Shown in pieces: positions 1 to 4,659 of a DNA stretch of 7,007 nt. The notes under the pieces are model-generated. The model was not told the origin of the DNA. It was given only the letters and a program-made list of their open reading frames with translations, and searched no databases. The stretch is from Acidobacteriota bacterium (lineage in GTDB: Bacteria; Acidobacteriota; Vicinamibacteria; Vicinamibacterales; JACQTH01): assembly GCA_016210935.1 (NCBI GenBank), contig JACQTH010000360.1, positions 1-7,007 of the forward strand, written 5' to 3'. Numbering within the stretch: position 1 is the stretch's first letter; every line of letters starts with the position of its first letter. A program made the position numbers and the translations under genes.

Positions 1-669
1 CGCATTGCGGATGCTGGCTTCCGTGTTGACAATCGTGGCCCTCAGATTGATGTCTGCAACCTGTTGGCTGATCCGCGTCTTCTGCAGGGAGTTGCGCGTC
101 GAATCGGTTTTCAGGTTTCGTAGCAGCGGCTGCTTGTAGCGGGCGATCAGGTTGGTGCTGTAGCCGGGATTGCGCAGCGCACTCTGGTCGTTCGTCTCAT
201 CACGGCTGTTGTTGAAGTTGACGAAGAAACTGCCGCCATACCACGGCACCGACTGCGAGACACCGGAGTTCCACTGCAGCGTGTCGGTGTTGATCCGTAA
301 ACCGACTCCCTGCAGCTGGCTGGTTGGCAGCCGAACCTGAGACTGGTTCACGAACGACGAGGTCACCGTCGGCTGATAAGTCGCCAGAATGCCGGCGACC
401 TGAAGATCGACCAATCGCGGGTTCAGCCGCTCGAGATTGAGATCGAGATTTCGCTCCAGGCCGCGCCGCACGGCTTCGTCGATTGCCAGAGCGACCGTCG
501 GGCTAGAGGCAGGAGCGGGGAGCTGAACCTGCGCCTGTGCCTGCGCGAGCAGCTCGGCGATCCGCGCGTCCGATACCTCCTGCGCCTCGGTGAGGGCCGC
601 GGAGTCGGGCGCCAGAGACAGCCCCAGGACCGCGAGCACACAGACTACGCGTTGAAGCCAGGATTTCAC
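1..669 (-). CDS. TolC-family outer-membrane efflux protein, N-terminal part (gene runs off the left edge)
   Basis: Proteins of this family form trimeric outer-membrane channels that, with an inner-membrane pump and a periplasmic adaptor, export drugs, metals or metabolites. The reading frame is open over 223 codons to the window edge. The start is a GTG (667-669) with a good GGAGG ribosome site 8 nt upstream; no ATG fits better. Residues 1-25 form a signal peptide: K2 and R7, a hydrophobic stretch VVCVLAVLGLSLA, and likely cleavage near DSAA. Residues 57-80 (TVALAIDEAVRRGLERNLDL) match the first helix of the outer-membrane-factor fold. A beta-strand-rich stretch with alternating aromatic and polar residues follows (VPWYGGSFFVNFNNSRDET, about 141-159), and YKQPLLRNL (178-186) is a family-typical segment. 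The Spy-like gene lies 170 bp upstream on the same strand, so both may share a transcript. Pump and adaptor genes, if linked, are outside the window. Substrate cannot be told. Confidence 0.87.
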   Translation of the reverse strand, partial: MKSWLQRVVCVLAVLGLSLAPDSAALTEAQEVSDARIAELLAQAQAQVQLPAPASSPTVALAIDEAVRRGLERNLDLNLERLNPRLVDLQVAGILATYQPTVTSSFVNQSQVRLPTSQLQGVGLRINTDTLQWNSGVSQSVPWYGGSFFVNFNNSRDETNDQSALRNPGYSTNLIARYKQPLLRNLKTDSTRNSLQKTRISQQVADINLRATIVNTEASIRNA

Positions 670-676
670 GGGTGTT

Positions 677-682
677 TCCTCC
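677..682 (-). promoter_or_regulatory. Ribosome binding site of the TolC-family gene
   Basis: On the minus strand GGAGGA lies 7 nt before the GTG at 669-667. This match decides for a GTG start. The site sits only 9 bp from the end of the palindromic repeat at 692-757, so the repeat is part of, or directly beside, the mRNA leader. Confidence 0.75.
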
Positions 683-691
683 GGAATGGTC

Positions 692-757
692 AGTAACGAA
701 GCTTCGCCTCAAACCGCCGAGTAACAGACCCGCGCCGTACAGCGAATCTTCGTTACT
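692..757 (+). repeat. Palindromic intergenic repeat, copy 1 (66 bp)
   Basis: The outer arms are AGTAACGAAGCTTCGC (692-707) and GCGAATCTTCGTTACT (742-757). They are inverted repeats matching at 15 of 16 positions. They enclose a 34-nt interior that starts CTCAAACCG, and the right arm runs into CTAG. By my hand alignment 60 of 66 positions are identical to copy 2 at 1403-1468. Related copies lie at 4601-4659 (opposite strand) and 6745-6796. It sits between the Spy-like gene and the start of the TolC-family gene. No transposase is present, so this is a small non-autonomous or REP-like element. The mobilising enzyme, if any, is unknown. Confidence 0.9.
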
Positions 758-760
758 AGA

Positions 761-777
761 CGGCCGCGGAGCGGCCG
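761..777. repeat. Short GC-rich palindrome beside repeat copy 1
   Basis: CGGCCGC and GCGGCCG are perfect 7-bp inverted arms around GGA, beginning 1 nt after the CTAG that ends copy 1 and followed by CTAAG. A similar arrangement (CTAG, then a GCGGCCGC palindrome, then CTAAG) follows copy 3 at 6803-6830. It is therefore probably a second module of the same mosaic element. Confidence 0.65.
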
Positions 778-781
778 CTAA

Positions 782-840
782 GACAGCTTCTAAAGCCGAA
801 ACTTGCCTGATTCGGAAGGACATCGGCTTTAGAAGATGTC
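782..840. repeat. 59-bp inverted repeat overlapping the stop of the Spy-like gene; possible terminator
   Basis: GACAGCTTCTAAAGCCGA (782-799) pairs with TCGGCTTTAGAAGATGTC (823-840), 17 of 18 positions, around a 23-nt centre. A nested smaller hairpin GACATC/GATGTC lies at 819-840. The right arm shares its last base with the TAG stop of the Spy-like gene. It lacks a U-tract on either strand, so it is not a canonical intrinsic terminator. It could still stabilise the 3' end of that mRNA or be another repeat family. Confidence 0.6.
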
Positions 841-1310
841 TACCGATCGTGCCGGCGAGAATTGTCGCGCTGAGAGTGTTTGTGGAGTTGTTCGAGTTTG
901 AGACGCTGCTCCGGCGTCAGGACCCGCCGCATCTTGAACAGCATCATCGTGCGAGCTTTGCCGAGGCGTGCACGGGCCGCTTCAACCAGGTCTGCCTGTT
1001 CCGAGACCTGCGCCTCGGTGGAGTTCGGGTCGGCAATCGCGGCCGAGAGCAGACTCTCGAGCCGCTCCGCCTCCTCGCGCAGCGCACGCAGCTCCTCCAG
1101 GCTGGACTGGAAGATCCGCTCGACCTTGGCCGACTGTTCGGGGGTCAGACCGAGGGCCTTTTTCGTGTCCTCGTCGTGCCACCAGCGGGAGGCGCGCGAC
1201 GGCTGCCTCGAACCGCGGTCGCTCGACGCCTGAACCGCGTGCAGCTCTGCTGGTCCCCACCCGAACGCGAGCAGCCCCAGCAGCACCGGAACCGCTTTCA
1301 GAGAACGCAT
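840..1310 (-). CDS. Spy/CpxP-like periplasmic protein (LTXXQ motif)
   Basis: This is a 156-residue exported, mostly helical protein. Residues 1-25 are a signal peptide (R2, K5, then VPVLLGLLAFGWGPAELHA). The mature part holds two LTPEQ motifs, at 55-59 and 131-135. They lie at the ends of a long charged helical region (about 52-145) with heptad-like Leu/Ala spacing. Paired LTxxQ motifs are the hallmark of the Spy/CpxP/ZraP group: small periplasmic chaperones or stress modulators that bind unfolded proteins or, in some members, metals. The ATG at 1310 has AGGAG 5 nt upstream, so the start is well supported. The C-terminus is basic (KHSQRDNSRRHDR). It lies upstream of a TolC-family gene on the same strand, which fits an envelope-stress or efflux unit. 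Whether it is a chaperone, a metal sensor or a regulator of a sensor kinase cannot be decided here. Confidence 0.82.
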   Translation of the reverse strand: MRSLKAVPVLLGLLAFGWGPAELHAVQASSDRGSRQPSRASRWWHDEDTKKALGLTPEQSAKVERIFQSSLEELRALREEAERLESLLSAAIADPNSTEAQVSEQADLVEAARARLGKARTMMLFKMRRVLTPEQRLKLEQLHKHSQRDNSRRHDR

Positions 1311-1402
1311 TGCAACTCCTTGAAACTAGGGAAATTCGCGCCTTTTCGACCCGTGTAAGAGTTACGACGTGTGCGAAGGGGGTGTTTACCCTGGGCGGGG
1401 TT

Positions 1403-1468
1403 AGTAACGAAGCTTCGCCTCAAACCGCCGAGTGACGGGCCCGCGGTGTACGGCGAATCTTCGTTACT
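1403..1468 (+). repeat. Palindromic intergenic repeat, copy 2 (66 bp)
   Basis: The arms AGTAACGAAGCTTCGC (1403-1418) and GCGAATCTTCGTTACT (1453-1468) are identical to those of copy 1. The 34-nt interior differs from copy 1 at six positions, mostly purine exchanges. The right arm runs into CTAG. It lies 92 bp upstream of the Spy-like gene start, in the same orientation relative to that gene as copy 1 has to the TolC-family gene. It could be in the 5' leader or beyond the promoter. Confidence 0.9.
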
Positions 1469-1606
1469 AGTGCCGGATCCGCCCAACGCAGCCGCACACA
1501 CCTGTCGGGACGGCCGCCTGGCGGTGTCGGTTTCGCGCGCGGTTGCGCCGCCCGGTTTTCTGCCTGGGGGAAACGTGGCTCAGATGATAACACTAAGTCT
1601 CATGGA

Positions 1607-1624
1607 GTCCGGCTTTAGCCGGAC
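1607..1624. repeat. 18-bp palindrome GTCCGGCT-TT-AGCCGGAC
   Basis: This is a perfect 8-bp inverted repeat with a TT centre, about 90 bp before the small exported gene. Compact palindromes of this CGGCTTTAGCCG type recall REP-like sequences that I associate with Acidobacteriota genomes. That link is from memory and could not be checked. The 782-840 inverted repeat contains the related string CGGCTTTA. Confidence 0.55.
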
Positions 1625-1714
1625 GTCGGTCGAGATGGTACCGGGGTTGCAGGGCAGCACTGCGGACGCAACCGCGAGCCTAGGCGCGGATGGCGTTCGA
1701 AAGCAGAAGGCGCC

Positions 1715-1966
1715 ATGCGCCGCAACGTAGTCGTTGGTGTGTTGTTGCTGTTGCTCGGATTCAGCCTTGGCGCGTTCGCAGAATCCGGCTGGTCGTTGAG
1801 CGTTCCGCTGGACGCGACGGATCAAGAAGCGGACGAAGGGTATTTCGCGCTGGGCCAGGACACAATGATCGTGGCCAAGCGTGGCAGCCCGCTACACGTT
1901 TGGTTGCGCAATCATCTCGGCCAGCGGATGAAGGTGACGATTACACCCGATACGGATAGTGAGTGA
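1715..1966 (+). CDS. Small exported protein of unknown function (83 residues)
   Basis: I do not recognise a named family. Residues 1-22 form a clear signal peptide: RR at 2-3, the hydrophobic run VVVGVLLLLLGFSLG, and likely cleavage after AFA before ESG. The mature part has about 61 residues, acidic at first (DATDQEADEGYF), then GQDTMIVAKRGSPLHVWLRNHLGQRMKV, and ends in a beta-like segment VTITPDTDSE. The composition and absence of cysteines suggest a small soluble periplasmic domain. The ATG has AGAAGG 4 nt upstream. The gene is convergent with ispH and its last 26 bp overlap the ispH 3' end. A signal peptide followed by a globular-looking chain makes a chance open frame unlikely, but the call rests on composition alone. 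Confidence 0.65.
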   Translation: MRRNVVVGVLLLLLGFSLGAFAESGWSLSVPLDATDQEADEGYFALGQDTMIVAKRGSPLHVWLRNHLGQRMKVTITPDTDSE

Positions 1967-3167
1967 CGGACGTGTCATTCACAAACCCATCCAGCTTCAG
2001 GATCACTTCCCCCACGATGTTGTCCGGAGTCGAGGCTCCGGCCGTCAGCCCTATCAACAGCGAACCCTCCGGCGGCAGCCAGTCGCGTGTCAGGGTCTGC
2101 TGCCTGGCGCCCACCGGCCGGTGGCGGATCTCTTCGGCCGAGACGAGGCCGGTGGCGTCGGCCACGTGGTAGGTGCGGATTCGCTGCGCGCAGAGGCGCG
2201 CGAGATTCAGCGTGTTGCTGCTGTTGTAGCCACCGATGACGATCATCATCGTCAGCCGCTCAGTTGGCGCGACGCTGTCGCCATCCAGCAGCGCCCGCAC
2301 CGCGTCCTGCCGATCCTGGGTCGCGCTGCAGATGGTCTCGAACGCGCGATAGTGCCCGGCCAGGTTCGCTTCACCGTAGCGATCCGCCACCGCGCGCCGC
2401 AGCATCTCGCCGATCTCGAGCGACTCCGACATCAGCATCGTCGTCTGATTCGCCAGACCGATCCGCCGCAGATCGACGTCCGGATCGAATCCGGGTGACA
2501 CCGTCTGGGCGAAGTGTTCGAAGAAACGCTTCTTGTCGCCTCCGTGCCGGATGTAGTCACAGACGAGAGCGGCCTCGGCGCTGTTCAGCACGATGAGATA
2601 GCGGCCGTGCGGGAATTCGAGGGCCTGAGACGCCGTGGCGCGCGTCTCTTCGTGATGGACCTTGCCGTGGATGATCGCGGTGAATCGATCTTCGGCGTAC
2701 CGTCTGACCGCCTTCCAGACGTTCAACACTGAGCCGCAGGTCGTGTCCACGAGCGTGCACCCCTGCCGCTGCAGATCTTCGAGCATGGAGACCGTGACGC
2801 CGAAGGCCGGCAGAATGACGACGTCGTCCGGGCCGAGCGTCTCTGCAGGCGAAGGGGAGTCGGTCAGGAACCCGATCCCGAGCGCGCGGAGCTTCCCGTT
2901 GACGTGGGGGTTATGAATGATTTCGCCGGTCAGGTAGATGCGCCGATCGGGAAAGCGGCGGCGGGTCTGATAGGCGTAATCGACGGCACGATCCACGCCG
3001 TAACAGAATCCGAACTCTCGCGCCAGCTGGAGCGTGAGCCGTCCGGACCGGAATCTGAAGTCGGAGCCCTTGATCTGTTCGATCAGCGCGCTGTGGTAAT
3101 CCTCGGCAAGCGCGCCGGCGACCTCACGTTTGAGGTCGAGCCCTTTTCTGAAGATCAACGGGGGCAA
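1941..3167 (-). CDS. ispH: 4-hydroxy-3-methylbut-2-enyl diphosphate reductase (long, cyanobacterial/plant-like form)
   Basis: IspH (LytB) is the last enzyme of the MEP pathway. In the cytoplasm it reduces HMBPP to IPP and DMAPP using a [4Fe-4S] cluster. Three cluster cysteines are visible: C55 (EFGFCYGVDRAV), C144 (DTTCGSV) and C280 (ETICSATQDRQDA). Substrate-site residues are recognisable: H85 in HNPHVN, H172 and E174 in HHEET, T242-T243 in NQTT, S316 and N318 in NSSN, and S379 in GAST. At 408 residues it is about 90 longer than the E. coli enzyme. Its N-terminal extension (RKGLDLKREVAGALAEDYHSAL) resembles that of cyanobacterial and plant IspH. Position 145 is Gly where E. coli has Pro. The start is TTG at 3167, forced because the codon before it is the TAA of the anti-sigma gene in the same frame. 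No good ribosome site is seen, so reinitiation or coupling is likely. It is the last gene of the ECF sigma/anti-sigma unit. Confidence 0.95.
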   Translation of the reverse strand: MPPLIFRKGLDLKREVAGALAEDYHSALIEQIKGSDFRFRSGRLTLQLAREFGFCYGVDRAVDYAYQTRRRFPDRRIYLTGEIIHNPHVNGKLRALGIGFLTDSPSPAETLGPDDVVILPAFGVTVSMLEDLQRQGCTLVDTTCGSVLNVWKAVRRYAEDRFTAIIHGKVHHEETRATASQALEFPHGRYLIVLNSAEAALVCDYIRHGGDKKRFFEHFAQTVSPGFDPDVDLRRIGLANQTTMLMSESLEIGEMLRRAVADRYGEANLAGHYRAFETICSATQDRQDAVRALLDGDSVAPTERLTMMIVIGGYNSSNTLNLARLCAQRIRTYHVADATGLVSAEEIRHRPVGARQQTLTRDWLPPEGSLLIGLTAGASTPDNIVGEVILKLDGFVNDTSVTHYPYRV

Positions 3168-3839
3168 TTACCACAATCCGCGAGGAGTGATGGCGTCGAG
3201 CGCATGCAGCTCGGGCGCCGGCTGACGGGACAGGACGGCGTCGACCTCGTCGAGGATCGTCTCTTCGTAGGCGACGAGATGCGGCGTCGACTGCGCGACC
3301 GCCGAGAGCCGGGGCGTGTTCTGACGCGCGACGGACGATGACTCGCTGCTGAACATGTGCGGATCGCGAATGGCGCGCTCCACGAAGAACCCCAACACCA
3401 GCCCCGCGGCCGCGGCCGCGGCGACCCAGCGTCGGCTGACCAGCCGCGCCATGGACCCGCGGCGAAGCATCGTGAGACCGTCGGCGGCGCTGCGCATCGG
3501 GAACGGGATGATCCGCGCGAACTGCCCGACGTGATGCAGCCGATGCAGAATCCGATCGCGCTGCCGCGACAGTCGGTCTTCGGTGAAAAACGCGTCCGCC
3601 TCGGCGCGCACGTCCTCCGCATGCGCGTCCAGCGTGTCGACCACCGCCGCGAAGCGTGCGGCACACGACGGGCACTGCGCGAGGTGCGGGTGGCTCGCCC
3701 GGCTCGTTCCCGCCTCCGCCGCTGTGTTTTCAGGCGGCTTCGGCGAGGCTCGCCGAAGCGCGTCACCTTCGGCCGACGCGCGAAGGCGGCCGCAGGTCCC
3801 GGCGTACAGCTCGAGGAGATCGGTTTCCTTCAGATGCAT
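3168..3839 (-). CDS. Membrane-bound zinc-type anti-sigma factor
   Basis: It probably binds and inhibits the ECF sigma factor encoded directly upstream, releasing it on an envelope or redox signal. The 223-residue protein has a cytoplasmic N-terminal part carrying HLAQCPSC (H52, C56, C59), the HxxxCxxC zinc anti-sigma motif. One membrane segment follows (about 138-154, WVAAAAAAGLVLGFFVE) with RR before it, then a short extracytoplasmic tail of about 68 residues ending in GLW. The ATG at 3839 follows the sigma stop by 8 bp. An in-frame GTG at 3851 would overlap the sigma stop (GTGA) and has a G-run 5 nt upstream, so it is a fair alternative start. An unusual Ala/Pro/Glu-rich stretch (about 26-48) before the zinc motif is encoded partly by a 23-bp palindrome (3737-3759). 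The TAA stop directly abuts the ispH TTG. The inducing signal is unknown. Confidence 0.85.
   Translation of the reverse strand: MHLKETDLLELYAGTCGRLRASAEGDALRRASPKPPENTAAEAGTSRASHPHLAQCPSCAARFAAVVDTLDAHAEDVRAEADAFFTEDRLSRQRDRILHRLHHVGQFARIIPFPMRSAADGLTMLRRGSMARLVSRRWVAAAAAAGLVLGFFVERAIRDPHMFSSESSSVARQNTPRLSAVAQSTPHLVAYEETILDEVDAVLSRQPAPELHALDAITPRGLW
3737..3759. repeat. 23-bp palindrome inside the anti-sigma gene
   Basis: GCTTCGGCGAG and CTCGCCGAAGC are perfect 11-bp inverted arms around one G. They lie in frame in the coding sequence and encode roughly ALRRASPK, in a low-complexity linker just before the zinc motif. A palindrome this perfect in coding DNA suggests a REP-like insertion that kept the frame, or a strong mRNA hairpin. 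Confidence 0.7.
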
Positions 3840-3847
3840 CCTGGCGT

Positions 3848-4492
3848 TCACAGGAGCCCCCCCAGTGATGATCGGAGCTTGCGAAGGGCCCGAAACAGGT
3901 GGACTCGAATGGTCGATTCGTTCAGTCCTGTCAGCACGCTGATTTCCTGCGGCGTGCGTCCGTCGTATTGCGACAGCAGAAACACGAGCCGCTGGCGATC
4001 CGGGAGCTTCTGGACGGCCTCGCCGATCTGGCGCTGGCGCTCCTTGCTCAGGAGGCGCTGCTCCGGCGTGGGACCGGACGCCAGGTCGGGCCGCGGCGTG
4101 TGTCGCTCCAGATCCCGATAATCGCCCAAACCGTCCGTGGTCCACCGCTCGCGCCGCTGCCTGGCCTTGCGCCGATCGAGGCAGCCGTTTATCAGGATCC
4201 GGGTGAACCAAATCTCGAACGGGATTTCTTCCCGGTACGATGCCAGATGCCCGAATACCTTCACGAACGCATCCTGCACGGCTTCGTCGGCGTCGGCCGC
4301 GTTGCGCAGCACGTAATAGGCGAGGCGGGAGGCGCGGCGCTGCTCGAGCTTGACCAGATCGCCAAAGGCATCGCGCGCGGCCTGCGTGTCGCCCGCGACC
4401 AGCCGGCGCTTCACTTCCGCCGCAGCACGAGAAACTTCATCCCCTGCCGGAACAGGTGAGAGGCGCGTCGTCGGTTGCGCGAGGAGCGGCAC
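3848..4492 (-). CDS. ECF (sigma-70 family, group 4) RNA polymerase sigma factor
   Basis: This 214-residue protein directs RNA polymerase to a specific promoter set. Sigma region 2 spans about 30-118: LVAGDTQAARDAFGDLV, then the core-binding DADEAVQDAFVKVFGHLASY (67-86) and the -10 recognition part PFEIWFTRILINGCLDRRK. A variable linker follows (about 119-150). Region 4 spans about 153-211, with LPDRQRLVFLLSQYDGRTPQEIS and the helix-turn-helix LTGLNESTIRVHLFRALRKLR. The start is GTG at 4492, since an in-frame TAG lies three codons upstream. Its ribosome site is weak, so internal GTGs (codons 20, 27) remain possible. It is first in a unit with its putative anti-sigma factor and ispH. An N-terminal extension of about 28 residues, rich in Pro and Ala, precedes region 2. 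ECF factors often activate their own operon, but no matching promoter motif is evident here. Confidence 0.92.
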   Translation of the reverse strand: MPLLAQPTTRLSPVPAGDEVSRAAAEVKRRLVAGDTQAARDAFGDLVKLEQRRASRLAYYVLRNAADADEAVQDAFVKVFGHLASYREEIPFEIWFTRILINGCLDRRKARQRRERWTTDGLGDYRDLERHTPRPDLASGPTPEQRLLSKERQRQIGEAVQKLPDRQRLVFLLSQYDGRTPQEISVLTGLNESTIRVHLFRALRKLRSSLGGLL

Positions 4493-4498
4493 CAGCTT

Positions 4499-4545
4499 CT
4501 ACTCTATACCTACGATTGGTAAGTCGAACTGTTTACTTATCTTAA
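4499..4545 (-). promoter_or_regulatory. AT-rich leader, candidate promoter/operator of the sigma-anti-sigma-ispH unit
   Basis: This is one of the few AT-rich stretches in the window and lies directly before the sigma GTG. It contains a TAAACA-like -35 (minus strand, 4535-4530) and the AT-rich text TAGGTATAGAG near the start, but spacing and match are poor. TAAGT/ACTTA (4520-4539) forms a 5-bp inverted repeat with a 10-nt centre that could bind a regulator. The promoter must lie between here and the repeat island at 4569, or beyond it. Confidence 0.3.
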
Positions 4546-4568
4546 GCCGAAAGGCGGAAATGGACAAA

Positions 4569-4600
4569 GGTTCCGGGGTTCCGACGGTCCGGGGTGCCTA
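4569..4600 (+). repeat. Period-8 tandem repeat array A (GGTTCCGG-type units)
   Basis: Four 8-bp units in a row read GGTTCCGG, GGTTCCGA, CGGTCCGG and a decayed GGTGCCTA. The unit matches, on the opposite strand, that of the array at 4673-4728. The two arrays flank repeat copy 4 as an inverted pair. Confidence 0.65.
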
Positions 4601-4659
4601 GCAGGGAAGCTGCGCGGGGCGTGGCGAAGTCTCGGCGGTTTGAGGCGCAGCTTCACTGC
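4601..4659 (-). repeat. Palindromic repeat, copy 4 (59 bp, diverged, reverse orientation)
   Basis: On the minus strand the arms are GCAGTGAAGCTGCGC (4659-4645) and GCGCAGCTTCCCTGC (4615-4601). They pair at 14 of 15 positions. The interior begins CTCAAACCGCCGAG as in copies 1 and 2, and CTAG overlaps the outer end of the right arm (it ends at 4598). Compared with copies 1-3, the inner arm TTCGC has become TGCGC and its partner GCGAA has become GCGCA, so base pairing is preserved. The TGA stop of the histidine kinase (4655-4653) lies inside the left arm. Confidence 0.75.

Larger units (their letters stand above)
1311..1714. other. 404-bp non-coding interval
   Basis: This interval separates the minus-strand Spy-like gene from the plus-strand small exported protein, so it should hold two divergent promoters. 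I see repeat copy 2 (1403-1468) and an 18-bp palindrome (1607-1624). I found no convincing -35/-10 pair, tRNA or reading frame with protein-like composition. The frames that are open here read through the repeat and change character at its edges. Confidence 0.6.

Noticed and set aside
672..1358. Plus-strand 228-codon frame across the repeat and the Spy-like gene
   Set aside because: Its N-terminus is translated from repeat copy 1 and the rest is antisense to the LTxxQ protein. Similar repeat-derived peptides appear at copies 2 and 3, showing they are artefacts.
3124..3675. Alternative minus-strand frame over the anti-sigma gene
   Set aside because: It has Arg/Ala-rich shadow composition. The other frame carries the zinc motif, the membrane segment and proper junctions with sigma and ispH.
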